A stretch of DNA of 47,533 nucleotides from a bacterium (GCA_024223715.1 JAAEOA010000277.1:1-47533); one strand, 5' to 3'; counted from the first letter of the stretch, positions 25,440-35,254 are shown. Translations and numbers: made by a program. The notes: generated by a model not told the origin, from the sequence alone.

Positions 25440-26601
25440 ATTGCCGGAACCCTTCAGTCAAAATTCCGAACGGAAGCAGCTTGCTGTCCCATTCTTTTTT
25501 CATGGCCCAAGGGTCACGCCCCGCTTCAACATCCTGACGCCAAGACTGGCCACCGGCCAGAATATCGATGGGCAATTTGACGGTTTCGTACTCATAAGGA
25601 GGTTCTTTCCAGGCAAACTCATCGGGCCACATTTGCCGGATGAAGGAAATGGCCGCCGTATAAACAAGCACCGATTCAAATTTCAATCGATCCTGCACAT
25701 GAACCTGAATGCCCCCACAAACCTGCCCTGCAAATTTGTGAAAAGTGGGTTCAAATTCCAAAGGACGATAAGTGGCCCCAGGCAATTTTAACGATGTAAG
25801 GTGATCGGCTAATGCCCGGCCATCAACATACGGAGCACCAAAAATTTCGAACGGTCGGGTCGTGCCCCGGCCTTCAGATAATTGTGTTCCCTCAAGCAGA
25901 CAACCACCTGGATAAACAAAAGCTGTGTCCAGGGTTGGCATATTTGGAGAAGGAAAAACCCAAGGCAAACCGTTGGTGGCGAAGCTGCTGCGACGATGCA
26001 AATTTTTGCAGGTCACCACTTCCAACTCCACCTCCAGTTCAGCCCAGTGCCGGAAAAACAATGCCATCTCGCCAATGGTCAAACTGTGACGCATAGGTAT
26101 GGGTGCCAATCCCACAAAAGATTTGTATTCCAGATCCAGAACATTGCCTTCTGTCATGACGCCACCCAGAGGGTTGGGCCGATCCAGAACCATAACCGCG
26201 ACACCGGCCTCGGCACAGGCTTCCATGCACAGGAGCATCGTCCAGATAAATGTATAGTAACGGGCCCCCACATCCTGCAGGTCCACCACCAGAACATCCA
26301 GACCGGCCAGCATTTCGGCTGTGGGTTTGCGATGTTCGCCATAAAGGGAATGGATAGGGATGCCGGTTCCTGTTTCCTGCCCACCTTCCCACTCAATCAT
26401 GTTATCCTGTGTCTGGCCCATCAGACCATGTTGAGGACCAAACAGTGTGCAAACGTTCACCTCTGCTTCCAGGAAAACATCCCGGGCATGACGCAAACGG
26501 GAATCCACCGAAGCAGGATGCACCAGAAGGCCAACTTTTTGGTTTTTCAGGGACTGGAAATTATCAGCAACCAGGCGATCCAGACCGGTCATTGTTTTCA
26601 C
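25429..26601 (-). CDS. namZ: DUF1343/NamZ exo-N-acetylmuramidase
   Basis: A 390-residue DUF1343 protein. The founding member, NamZ of Bacillus subtilis, releases MurNAc from the non-reducing ends of peptidoglycan fragments. Conserved segments include GLLVHPASVDS, FGPQHGLMG, DLQDVGARYYTFIWTM, LDRPNPLGG and EGTQLSEGRGTTRPFE. I see no convincing signal peptide: the N-terminus (KTMTGLDRLVADNFQSL) is polar. The enzyme may therefore work in the cytoplasm, feeding MurNAc directly to the kinase encoded by the overlapping downstream gene. Start is GTG 26601, or ATG 26592. Confidence 0.88.
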   Translation of the reverse strand: MKTMTGLDRLVADNFQSLKNQKVGLLVHPASVDSRLRHARDVFLEAEVNVCTLFGPQHGLMGQTQDNMIEWEGGQETGTGIPIHSLYGEHRKPTAEMLAGLDVLVVDLQDVGARYYTFIWTMLLCMEACAEAGVAVMVLDRPNPLGGVMTEGNVLDLEYKSFVGLAPIPMRHSLTIGEMALFFRHWAELEVELEVVTCKNLHRRSSFATNGLPWVFPSPNMPTLDTAFVYPGGCLLEGTQLSEGRGTTRPFEIFGAPYVDGRALADHLTSLKLPGATYRPLEFEPTFHKFAGQVCGGIQVHVQDRLKFESVLVYTAAISFIRQMWPDEFAWKEPPYEYETVKLPIDILAGGQSWRQDVEAGRDPWAMKKEWDSKLLPFGILTEGFRQYGG

Positions 26602-26802
26602 TGGGGGGTCTCACTCTCAGATAGTTTGTCAATGTACCTTTTGCCCGGAGTTTAATCGGACAGAACTACTAATGCAACCAACATGGAGGCCCGGCGTTTT
26701 GAGACCTTTTAAATTAATTTTTGAATACTCACAATCAGATGTGTCCTGTTGGTAAGGCTTGCACATAAGCGAATCTCGATTACCAATCACGGGGGAAAAT
26801 TC

Positions 26803-29800
26803 ATGATTTCACGTCATAGCCTGATTTTAGTCGCCATTCTTATGGTCCTCTTTTCGGTCTCTGCACCAGCCAGAACACCCACCCTTTTCCAAACCAATGA
26901 AATAGACAATCCCGTTGCCAGTAAAGGAATTAACCCGGCAAAAACCCAAATTGACTCCACAGTTATTATGGGCCCCTGGGGCAGTAACACCTCCTTCAAT
27001 GGCCAATTCCAAACCCCAACCGGTGCACCCAACTGGAACGAATGGACTCACCGCGACCTGACTTTGCCAGAAGGCGGAAACCATTGGCATGTTGACTCTT
27101 ACCACGCTGCCAATCTTGCGGGTCACGGACCGGGAAATCTGGCTGCCTGGTGTGGCTCCCTCGACTTTCCCGCCTGCTCAGAAACTGATCCCGAAGGCGG
27201 TTACGGCAACAATTATGACGATGCTCTGGCCTGGACTGTTGAAATTGAAATCCCAAACCAGCCAAGCGTTGTCACCCTTGATGCATGGCTGAACCTCGAT
27301 TTGGAGCCCGGTTACGATTATTTGAAATTGCTGCTCCTTGGACCAGACCCTGAAAACGATTTCCAGGTCATTTCTGAATATGATGGCCTCATGAGCAACC
27401 AACACCTCAGCTGGGAAATCACCATTCCGGCTGGAGAATACTCAGGAATCGAAGGCAACGAAATTGAGTTGCGTTTCCAGGTCACTTCCGACGGAGCCTG
27501 GTCCGACGAAGACTGCTTATTCAGCAGTGCCGGAGCTTGCCAGATTGATGATGTATCAGTTCAGGTTGACAACGGAAACATAAGTACTTTTGACGACTTC
27601 CAGTCTGGTCAGCTTGGCAACTGGATTGCTTGCGACCCTTCGGGGCGTGGCGATTTCAGCCAAATCAGAACCCATCTGGTTGAAATTGACGAATGCCAGG
27701 ACAATTTTTCTCCTCAGGTTTGTTTCATCGATGACGGAATTGTCGTTCCCGGCACGGGTGGCTCTCAATGCATCGACTGGTGTTACGGCCCCGGCGGATT
27801 CATTGTCAACCCCATGGGTGGCCTGCTGCCTATTCAGGGAACAGGCGACGGTTTGCATAATGCTGTTGAATCGCCCATAATGCCCTGGCCGGAAAATGCT
27901 GTTGGAGGCGTTTTGGAATTCGATGTTTATGCTCATGAAACTCTGGACTTCGACTCCCCCTCCATCTTCTTTAACTGGGCTGTTCGGTCCACGGCAAGCA
28001 ACAACCCCGATGATATTTCACAGGGCTCCTGGCAAAATGCCAATTTTGTTTATTATGGTGGACCAGGCTACCGCCGGCCCCTTCATGACCTGAGCCCATA
28101 CCTTGAAGACTCAGCCACTTTTGTTCAGGTGCGTCTGGAAATGGTCCAAATTGTGGGATGGTTCTGGCCAGGAGAAAACGGCACTCCCGCTCCTTACTTT
28201 GACAACGTCAGAGTGACTGCCATCCATACTGAGGGCCCCAGGATTGAAGTTTATTCCCGCGACCTGGCCGGTGATTCTTTTCCCGCCTCCGGAGAACTGG
28301 ATTCGGAAAATCTGGCAAACAACAGTGTGCGCTTCGATTCTCATCGGGAAAAAACAAGTGGCAACCCCATTTTTGAACCTCGTGATGCCCTCGAGATATC
28401 AGCCTTCATTCGCGGTGACGGCGTCACTTTGAATACACCCAGAATTCACTACCGGCTTATACCCAATCCGGTTTTTGATTCGGTGCGGAATTCAGGTTTA
28501 CCCAATGTCGGCTCCGTTGAAGGAGTGGCTGTTTCCAGTCAAGGCTATTTCAATTTGGATCTACCCGATACCGGATTCTTCTTTCCCGGAGATATCATTC
28601 ACTATTATTTCTCTGCCACCCAAAGCACAGCCAATGGTGGCCTGGAAACGTCAATCGTTCCCGCCGATACAACTGGTTTTTCCGAAAATCCCTGGGGAGC
28701 CAACTCCCAACAGCCAGGCCTTGAAACCTACAACGAAAATTTCATTGTGCGGGCCTTGCCCAGTTTATCGGAAAACTTTAATCACCCCAAAATTCTGGTG
28801 TGGGAAGATTCCGGTCAAATCGATGTTGTTCAAACCCTGCGCCACGATTTAAACCAGGCCCAGTCCTGGAACCTGCACCGTGGATTCGATTTATACCGAC
28901 GCCCATACCAAAACAGCAAACGCACTCTTTCAGCAGACGCGACGGCTGAAATATTGTCTGGCTACGATGCCATTTTCTACTTCAGTGGCAATACCCAGAG
29001 TCGCATTTTGGGCTCATCCTACACAGAGAGTCTCGACGTTCTGACCCAATGGTTGCAACAGAACAACAACCGTGGACTCTTCATCAGTGGCGACCAGGTC
29101 CTCACTTCATTGAACTCCACTGCTGAAGGCACGGCTCTTCTTACTGACTACCTTGGTGTGGAATTTGTTTCCAGCGACCTGCGTCCGCTCATCGACAACA
29201 TTCGTTACCCTGAGGTCCTGATCGATTCCACGCAACCGAACTACTTCGGCAATATCGATTCCTGGCGCCTTCATGGTTTTTGCCCAAGCCCCGGCATTAT
29301 GGACGCGGTGCAAACAGTCTCTGGAGCCACCCGAATTGGGGAGTTTGCCGATAACAATGGCCATGGCGGATATTTCCCTTACTCGGCTGTTTCCATGCAC
29401 ACTGGACCCAACCAGACCCTCACCTTCAGCATGCCTTATGACTTTCAGAGAATAATGCCGACCGCACAGTGGACCAACAATGGCATATCCCTGAGGGCGG
29501 AGATTTTAAGGCACCTGGCCGCCCCCTATGTTGGTGACGGTTTACCATTTGTGGACTTGAGCCCCGTCCCTGAGCATTTGAAGCTGTCAGCCAGGGCTTA
29601 TCCCAATCCATTCAACCCGGCCACAACCATCAGCTTTCATTTGCCTTTCAAAGGTCATTTGAGTCTGGAAATATTCAACCTGCGCGGCCAGTTGGTCAAC
29701 ACCCTTGTTGACGAAGAACGACCTGCTGGACCAGGCCAGGTTCTTTGGAACGGGAACAATATGAACGGCAGTGCGGTAGCCTCTGGAGTTTACTTCTACC

Positions 29801-29853
29801 GGTTGCGGCATAAGGATGAAGTGATTTCGGAAAAACTGATGATGATCAAATAA
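26803..29853 (+). CDS. Large exported protein with FlgD/type-A-like C-terminal domain
   Basis: A 1016-residue secreted protein. I start it at ATG 26803 (GGGGGA upstream), which gives the signal peptide ISRHSLILVAILMVLFSVSA. The body has beta-rich jelly-roll-like segments with acidic and aromatic residues, and a Rossmann-like stretch near 690-860 (ILVWEDSGQIDVVQTL, GLFISGDQVLTSL). The last 85 residues are an Ig-like FlgD/type-A domain: AYPNPFNPATTISFHLP, IFNLRGQLVNTLVD and ASGVYFYRL. Such domains end many exported FCB proteins and often act in secretion or surface attachment. Function of the body is unknown. Confidence 0.75.
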   Translation: MISRHSLILVAILMVLFSVSAPARTPTLFQTNEIDNPVASKGINPAKTQIDSTVIMGPWGSNTSFNGQFQTPTGAPNWNEWTHRDLTLPEGGNHWHVDSYHAANLAGHGPGNLAAWCGSLDFPACSETDPEGGYGNNYDDALAWTVEIEIPNQPSVVTLDAWLNLDLEPGYDYLKLLLLGPDPENDFQVISEYDGLMSNQHLSWEITIPAGEYSGIEGNEIELRFQVTSDGAWSDEDCLFSSAGACQIDDVSVQVDNGNISTFDDFQSGQLGNWIACDPSGRGDFSQIRTHLVEIDECQDNFSPQVCFIDDGIVVPGTGGSQCIDWCYGPGGFIVNPMGGLLPIQGTGDGLHNAVESPIMPWPENAVGGVLEFDVYAHETLDFDSPSIFFNWAVRSTASNNPDDISQGSWQNANFVYYGGPGYRRPLHDLSPYLEDSATFVQVRLEMVQIVGWFWPGENGTPAPYFDNVRVTAIHTEGPRIEVYSRDLAGDSFPASGELDSENLANNSVRFDSHREKTSGNPIFEPRDALEISAFIRGDGVTLNTPRIHYRLIPNPVFDSVRNSGLPNVGSVEGVAVSSQGYFNLDLPDTGFFFPGDIIHYYFSATQSTANGGLETSIVPADTTGFSENPWGANSQQPGLETYNENFIVRALPSLSENFNHPKILVWEDSGQIDVVQTLRHDLNQAQSWNLHRGFDLYRRPYQNSKRTLSADATAEILSGYDAIFYFSGNTQSRILGSSYTESLDVLTQWLQQNNNRGLFISGDQVLTSLNSTAEGTALLTDYLGVEFVSSDLRPLIDNIRYPEVLIDSTQPNYFGNIDSWRLHGFCPSPGIMDAVQTVSGATRIGEFADNNGHGGYFPYSAVSMHTGPNQTLTFSMPYDFQRIMPTAQWTNNGISLRAEILRHLAAPYVGDGLPFVDLSPVPEHLKLSARAYPNPFNPATTISFHLPFKGHLSLEIFNLRGQLVNTLVDEERPAGPGQVLWNGNNMNGSAVASGVYFYRLRHKDEVISEKLMMIK

Positions 29854-29873
29854 TTCCAGAAAAATTCTGAAAC

Positions 29874-29911
29874 AAAAACCCCGGACAGGATTAGCTGTCC
29901 GGGGTTTTTTT
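29874..29911 (+). terminator. Rho-independent terminator after the large exported protein
   Basis: CCCCGGACAG (29879-29888), a six-base loop, and CTGTCCGGGG (29895-29904), followed by seven T. Flanking A and T runs extend the stem. The reverse strand would also offer a U-run for the convergent anti-sigma gene. Confidence 0.9.
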
Positions 29912-29932
29912 GTACACAAAATAAAGAGAAAT

Positions 29933-30712
29933 TTATTTCATCAATTGATTTTTTCTACCAGCCTGGAACCCCAAAGCCAAAAGAGAAAAACCAAACAACC
30001 CAAGTAACGACAACCACAGCGGAGCCTTCTGCAGACGATCTTTCATAACATCCGAATAGTTTCCGGTACCAAAAGAAACACTGATGCTGCCTGGACTGAC
30101 AAGATCCGCTGGTATGGTTTGTAAAATAGCCCGATACTGTTGTCCTTCACTCTGGACACTCAAATCGGGCAATTCAATTTCAGTCTTGTTCGTGGTACCA
30201 GACCAGGTGAACGATCCATCGCTGTCCGAAACCTGAATCTGATACTGGCCCGCTTCCCGAATGGGAGTCCAGGAGAGTTTTGATCCGCTGGACAAAACGA
30301 TTTCGCCTTCCACCGGTCGTTGAAAAGTAGATTTTGAATCTGCATTACGAGGAACAATGCCATCTCCATCGGCAGCTGGAGGCAGCACAAACAACAAGGC
30401 CAGGCTGGCCGCAATCAGGGACATGCCCGCCGCCGAGGTCTTAACCGGGTGTTGCCACCAGGAGCGATGTCGTCGATCCACAACCGAAGAACCCGGCAAA
30501 TTCAAACGACCGCCTGCAAGCCCTGAACTGACAGTTTTTTCCACAACCTGATCCAGCCGGCAAGCATCGCACAAGTCGAGATGAGCTAGCAACGGAACTC
30601 GTTGATTTTCTGCAAGATCAGGCCGCTCCAGTTGCCAGACATTTTGTCCGACCTTTGGATCGATGCATTCCCACGAGTCATTCAGGAATGTGCCTTCAGG
30701 ATTATTTGGCAT
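29933..30712 (-). CDS. Membrane anti-sigma factor with zinc-finger-like N-terminus and periplasmic domain
   Basis: A 259-residue protein directly downstream of, and overlapping by 11 bases, an ECF sigma gene. The cytoplasmic N-terminus carries H44-x3-C48-x2-C51 (HLDLCDAC), the pattern of zinc-binding anti-sigma domains. A membrane helix follows at about 95-115, then a roughly 110-residue periplasmic beta-sandwich (KLSWTPIREAGQYQIQVSD), a second helix near the end and a short basic tail. Two helices place the C-terminus back in the cytoplasm. The start is ATG 30712 with AAAGG upstream. It should hold the sigma factor inactive until an envelope signal arrives. Confidence 0.75.
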   Translation of the reverse strand: MPNNPEGTFLNDSWECIDPKVGQNVWQLERPDLAENQRVPLLAHLDLCDACRLDQVVEKTVSSGLAGGRLNLPGSSVVDRRHRSWWQHPVKTSAAGMSLIAASLALLFVLPPAADGDGIVPRNADSKSTFQRPVEGEIVLSSGSKLSWTPIREAGQYQIQVSDSDGSFTWSGTTNKTEIELPDLSVQSEGQQYRAILQTIPADLVSPGSISVSFGTGNYSDVMKDRLQKAPLWLSLLGLFGFSLLALGFQAGRKNQLMK

Positions 30713-31352
30713 CTTTAGTACCTTTATTCTCAGAAATTCGGTGCGAACTTGTCTTAACAAGATCTGGACAACTGGGGCCAAGATTATTAAAAAACTTTTT
30801 TAAAGACCCCAAACACTGGTTTCGACGGTAATACACAGCCTGAACCGATGTCAATTCCAATTGGTCCTTCATCTGATCCATTGTGCGGTGTTCCAGGTAA
30901 ATGGCCCGCAGCAATTCAGAGCAGGCAGCCCCCAAACTGTCCAGACCTTCTTGAATCAAGTTCAGGGTTTCATCCTTGACCAGTAAATCCAACGGACTAC
31001 GGCTGTCCGAAGCATACCAATGCTGCATATCGTCCAGATTCTCATGAGGACGAACTTTACGCCAGCGATACAAATTCCGGCATCGGTTACGAATAATGGT
31101 CGTGGCAAAAGAAATGGGATTGTCCGGGATCTGGCCGCCGTTTTTAAGATATTGGGACAAGGCCAGGAAAGAGTCCTGCATCAAGTCATCGATGTCGGCA
31201 TCCTGGCTGCCCAGAAAACCGATAATGGTTTTCCGCATTTCAGGTTCCAGAACTGAATACAACTCATCCCCAACCGAATCGGCTCCCCGGCGATATTCAT
31301 GCATCAGGTTGATGATTCGTTTTATTTCTTGGTTGTATGTTGGTTCTGCCAT
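30702..31352 (-). CDS. ECF-type RNA polymerase sigma factor
   Basis: A 216-residue sigma-70 family factor of the extracytoplasmic type. The region 2 segment reads QDADIDDLMQDSFLALSQYL followed by FATTIIRNRCRNLYRWRK. Region 4 is CSELLRAIYLEHRTMDQMKDQLE with a helix-turn-helix ending YYRRNQCLGSLKKFF. It directs RNA polymerase to a specific promoter set when released by the overlapping anti-sigma factor. Start may be ATG 31352 or TTG 31361; neither has a strong ribosome site. The neighbouring exported-protein genes are candidate targets. Confidence 0.9.
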   Translation of the reverse strand: MAEPTYNQEIKRIINLMHEYRRGADSVGDELYSVLEPEMRKTIIGFLGSQDADIDDLMQDSFLALSQYLKNGGQIPDNPISFATTIIRNRCRNLYRWRKVRPHENLDDMQHWYASDSRSPLDLLVKDETLNLIQEGLDSLGAACSELLRAIYLEHRTMDQMKDQLELTSVQAVYYRRNQCLGSLKKFFNNLGPSCPDLVKTSSHRISENKGTKDAK

Positions 31353-31581
31353 GGCTTCCAAGGATCCAAGGGTGGCGAATTGATGATTCCATATACTGAG
31401 ATTAATGCTTTTGTTTCAATTCTCAAAACTTTTTTCACAAATAGAATCGAGAAAAGGGTTCCATGTTGGAAATATCATTTTGAAAATTTTCTTTTTATAA
31501 CCACAACAATAAATTAGTTGAATGATTTTAGATTCTCGGCCGTTGAATCGCGAATTCTTTGATGAGATTGGAAAAATTGAG

Positions 31582-32486
31582 CTAATTGTTGTCTGCAAAC
31601 CAGGTTGACGATTGGTTGTAAGAAACAAGCGGTGAAAAAACAACTCGGTAGAGGTCGTAATCGCTGGAGTCTGGAAAACGTTCGTCCAGCCAACGTTTCA
31701 TCTCGGGAACATCGGCGGTATCGGTATAATAGGAAATGTAGTTGGCGTAAATTTGGGCGTTTTCACGATAGAAGGATCGAAAATCGACAGCATCGGAAAA
31801 TGATTGCATAAGTTGTAAATAAGGACGCAATCGGTTGGATCGATCTTGACTGAATCCAGTGCGGTCGTAATCGGGCTCGATATGATCTTGTCATTTTCAT
31901 CAAAAACAAAAGCGTTGCCATTCATTTTTAATCGGGGGTAGCGGCCACTGTTTCCCGCCAGCAAAGAGTCCAGAGTAGTTACAAATGGATGGTCGAGATG
32001 GGCTGCAAAGTGGTCCAACACCTTGGTGTAATAAGGTGAATCGTGGTAAATGAAGTTTCGGTTTTCCTGACCGAAAGATGTCAGGGCGATAGCTACGTTG
32101 ACCAGTTCATAGACTTCGGGAATTTCGACCAGGATTTTACCACGATTTTTGGCCTCGAAGTAGGAATCAAAAACGGCCGCGGGCACGAAGGCCTGTCCCG
32201 TTAGGCGCGTAAAGCAAATCTGATCGTCCCACACGATGTTGAAGTCATAACTTTTACCTATCTCGACTTCAAAGCTTTTTGAATCAACATCGGTAAGGAA
32301 AGTAACGGTGTGAGATTTGCCGCCCATCAAATCGACCAGATAAACATCTGGTTTGGCCTCCGGGGCCAGGGTCCAGGAATTGTTTTTCATTTTTGAGCCA
32401 TCGCGGACGCTGATCGTTGGAATGGTTATACCAAATAGCAGGAAAATCTTCTGATCTGTTAAACCGATAGTAAAAAATTGAAGGTG
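31582..32486 (-). pseudogene. Decayed DUF4932-like gene with frameshift
   Basis: Two overlapping minus frames make one protein. From 32486 down, the frame gives TIPTISVRDGSKMKNNSW, PDVYLVDL and SYDFNIVWDDQ, then PEVYELVNVAIALTSFGQ. Near 31840 the family-like sequence moves to another frame (LRPYLQLMQSFSDAVDFRSFY, then SPLVSYNQSSTWFADNN) and stops at 31582. The layout resembles DUF4932 proteins, whose N-terminal domain is common in Bacteroidota. No start codon precedes the conserved N-terminus in its frame, and the C-terminus ends early. At least one single-base frameshift is needed. Decay is likelier than one assembly error, but an error is possible. Confidence 0.6.
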
Positions 32487-32762
32487 TTAGTGCTTTAATA
32501 ATTGGACCAACTGTCTCGAAATGATGAGTATCAGGCCCATGATCTTTCGATTCAAAAAATATTATACCCAAGCTTTAATAACTAGTCGTGAATCCGGGGA
32601 GCAGTGTTTTCAAGAACCAGGGATTACCGGGTTTTGAACCAGGAAAACAGGAAATTCTTAAGGGGATTTTGGGAAAATAGGCATTTGATTTTAGTATTCC
32701 CTGATTTGAATTCCTATTAATTTGCGGCTTTTTTTAAAAAATTACATTTTATCAAATAATGC

Positions 32763-32790
32763 TTGTTATTCCGACAAAGTGTGCTAAAAT
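32763..32790 (+). promoter_or_regulatory. Candidate sigma-70 promoter for the exported protein at 32866
   Basis: TTGTTA (32763-32768) and TAAAAT (32785-32790) with a 16-base spacer, about 75 bases before the start codon. The rest of the gap from 32487 to 32865 is AT-rich, and I see nothing else in it. Confidence 0.4.
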
Positions 32791-32865
32791 CTGGGTACTA
32801 GCATGGCAATGGTGGGTTAATCCGTTGTCTAGCCATATTCTGGCAGATCAAAAAAGGAGAGAACA

Positions 32866-34593
32866 TTGTCTAAATCGCTCATGAAAATAATAGCTCTGGC
32901 CTTACTAATCGTTGGAGTTGGGGTTGCCTCAGCAGAAGCAAGTCCGTCAATTACCGAAATTAGCAAGTATCTGGTTATCTCAATGGGTGACGATGCTGAT
33001 AACGGCAGAGCTTTCCAAATGTCCAATTCGGAGATCGGAGCAGACCGAAAGGTCCTCTCCACGCCCTCCGATCAGGGTTTCCCAACCAATGGATCCTTCC
33101 CTAATCTCTTTGATGTATTCGAGGAGCGCAGTACTGGCGGGAGTAATCCTCGTTGGGATACTAACGCCGACCCGAATGTCGTCTCCGTTTCCGGCGAGGG
33201 CTTGGTAAGTCCCATAGAAAGTATTGATTGGTCCGGAGAAGTGGCCTTGACATCCAATGGAGGCCGAGCCGACCTCTCCAACTCTCTGGTTTTTGCAGAG
33301 ACAGGTATTCAGGGTGTTGTAAGTAACCCATTGCAGGGTTCCTCCAACAGTAAATACCTCAATGTTGGAGAAACCAGCCCAGGCGAGGCATCCGCACTCG
33401 CCCTTAATAATGGAGCCACCGGCAACAATAACTTCTCCTCTTTGCTGAGTGAACTCGGCAATTGGAAAAGCTTCATTCAAGGTCTTTCGGCTGATAAAAC
33501 AATCACCAACCTAAATGCTTACCAAAATAACGAGGCAAATAATGGTTTCATTCAGGGCACGTCGGGCAACGGGCTCATAACAACCTTTGGCAGTTCTGAT
33601 GATACCAATGGCGATGGCATTGTTATTATCGATATCAATCCGAACGATGAGTTTGGCGATTTTAATCTGACTAACTTAGATTGGGCGATTATTGTCAATG
33701 ATGATGTCCTCCCCATATTCAGGTTGCGCGAAGGCAGCAACATGATCATGAACAATGTCAGCATTTTAGTCAACAACGGCTGCTGTGGTGACATTAGGGC
33801 CATCTTCTATTCTGGCTACGAAGGCGATAGTGGTGATACTGTATTCAACGGTGGCTCGAACGTTATTCTCAATGGCATCGGCCTGTGGGACCTGAATGCT
33901 GTTGGAGAAGGCGGCGGTGACGTCAAAACCAATATCAATATCAATAATGCTCAAGGTTGTGCCCAGTTCATTAGCCAGAAGGTCAACTTTCAGAACAATC
34001 GTTGGAATCGCTGTAATGATGATGGCACCGTGGCGAACTTTCTCCAGTTCCACGAGTCGGGCTGGGTGGACGGCGGCGTGGAGTTAAGCTGGCGTCTCAG
34101 CGAGATCTCTCCCGCTTTCCAGTTCTCCCTGCAACGTCAGATGGAGAACGGACACTTTGTGACTTTGGATGACGCCGTCCTTCACGAGAACGGAATGGAG
34201 TTTATCTTCCGTGATCTCACGGCCGAAGCCGGGCAGGAATATATCTACCGGGTGGTCCTTGACTCGGAAACGGGACCAAATGTGCTGTTCGAGACGATGG
34301 TCACCACGCTTGTGGGTAAATTCGCTCTGCATCCCAACTGGCCCAACCCATTCAACCCGTCGACAAAGTTGGCGTTTGAGTTGGCGACTCCTGCGCGTGT
34401 GCGGCTGAATATCTTTGATACTGCTGGTCGCCTGGTTTCCACTCTGTTGGATGAACAACGAGGAGCAGGACGGCATGAGCTTGTCTGGAACGGACAAAAC
34501 GATGCCGGCCAGCCTGTTGCTTCGGGTGTGTATCTGTACCGGTTTGAAGCCGGTGATGTGGTGCAAACCAAGCGGATGATGATGTTGAAATAA
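32866..34593 (+). CDS. Exported protein with FlgD/type-A-like C-terminal domain
   Basis: A 575-residue secreted protein. Start is TTG 32866, because AAGGAG (32854-32859) is six bases upstream; the ATG at 32881 is an alternative. The signal peptide (KIIALALLIVGVGVASAEA) is followed by about 430 residues rich in Asn, Asp, Gly and Ser, with the beta-strand rhythm of a beta-solenoid or choice-of-anchor domain (NMIMNNVSILVNNG, NVILNGIGLWDLNAVG). The C-terminus carries an Ig-like spacer and a type-A-like domain: NWPNPFNPSTKLAFEL, IFDTAGRLVSTLLDEQ and ASGVYLYRFEAG. Probably cell-surface or released; specific role unknown. Confidence 0.75.
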   Translation: MSKSLMKIIALALLIVGVGVASAEASPSITEISKYLVISMGDDADNGRAFQMSNSEIGADRKVLSTPSDQGFPTNGSFPNLFDVFEERSTGGSNPRWDTNADPNVVSVSGEGLVSPIESIDWSGEVALTSNGGRADLSNSLVFAETGIQGVVSNPLQGSSNSKYLNVGETSPGEASALALNNGATGNNNFSSLLSELGNWKSFIQGLSADKTITNLNAYQNNEANNGFIQGTSGNGLITTFGSSDDTNGDGIVIIDINPNDEFGDFNLTNLDWAIIVNDDVLPIFRLREGSNMIMNNVSILVNNGCCGDIRAIFYSGYEGDSGDTVFNGGSNVILNGIGLWDLNAVGEGGGDVKTNININNAQGCAQFISQKVNFQNNRWNRCNDDGTVANFLQFHESGWVDGGVELSWRLSEISPAFQFSLQRQMENGHFVTLDDAVLHENGMEFIFRDLTAEAGQEYIYRVVLDSETGPNVLFETMVTTLVGKFALHPNWPNPFNPSTKLAFELATPARVRLNIFDTAGRLVSTLLDEQRGAGRHELVWNGQNDAGQPVASGVYLYRFEAGDVVQTKRMMMLK

Positions 34594-34600
34594 GTTCTTT

Positions 34601-34639
34601 GGGGTTGGCTGGAACAGGAATCCAGCCAGCCCCTTTTTT
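34601..34639 (+). terminator. Rho-independent terminator
   Basis: GGGGTTGGCTGGA (34601-34613) pairs with TCCAGCCAGCCCC (34621-34633) through 13 pairs with one wobble and a seven-base loop, followed by six T. It ends the exported-protein gene. Confidence 0.88.
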
Positions 34640-34741
34640 CTCAGAATATAGTTCCTATTCCCGAATCAAGAATAGGCATTATTGGACTTCCCCCAGTATA
34701 CAAAACACTTCTTAGATTATTATTATCAGTATTTCTAAAAA

Positions 34742-35215
34742 CTACTGTGCAATTTTACAAACCTGGAAGTGGGTATAAAAATGATACTGCGTGGTTGCAA
34801 CGGGTGAAATATAGTCAAATGCCTCTTCCGGGACCCCCTCCATGCCTCCTGTTTCATAGCCGAAACAACTAAATTCAGTGCCAATAGGAGGGATTTCCGT
34901 GGATTCCCAGGCAAATACCCTGACCGGGATAATGACCGGCTGGGGCAATGGCTGGTTGTTTACATACTCGATTTGCAGCAGCTGTTTATCAGAATCACTT
35001 CTCATGCGCCGTGTATCAGGATCCACTACGGTACCGGTCGCTGTGATCAGCTGTCCTATTGGTTTACCTAACAGGCCGGTAATCGTAACAGGACCGCCAA
35101 TTTGAGAGTGGTCGATAGTATTACTCATATTACTATCCTTTTTTCCATTTATTAAAAAGATTACCGTAATTGGAATTAATAGAGCCGGTATTATTCTGCT
35201 TAGTTTATACCTCAT
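34742..35215 (-). CDS. Small exported or membrane-anchored hypothetical protein
   Basis: A 157-residue protein that I do not recognise. I choose ATG 35215 because GGAAGG lies eight bases upstream; the open frame extends further but is low-complexity and AT-rich. The N-terminus has a hydrophobic segment (IIPALLIPITVIFLI) after basic residues, a signal peptide or anchor. The rest is beta-strand-like (GGPVTITGLLGKPIGQL, ATGTVVDPDTRR) and could be an OB-like barrel, with three widely spaced residues of Cys/Tyr interest near the C-terminus (FSCFGYETGG). A terminator-less tail faces the T-rich end of the upstream exported gene. Confidence 0.55.
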   Translation of the reverse strand: MRYKLSRIIPALLIPITVIFLINGKKDSNMSNTIDHSQIGGPVTITGLLGKPIGQLITATGTVVDPDTRRMRSDSDKQLLQIEYVNNQPLPQPVIIPVRVFAWESTEIPPIGTEFSCFGYETGGMEGVPEEAFDYISPVATTQYHFYTHFQVCKIAQ

Positions 35216-35254
35216 GGCAGTACCTTCCTGAGAAGCCGCAACTATGTTGCTATA

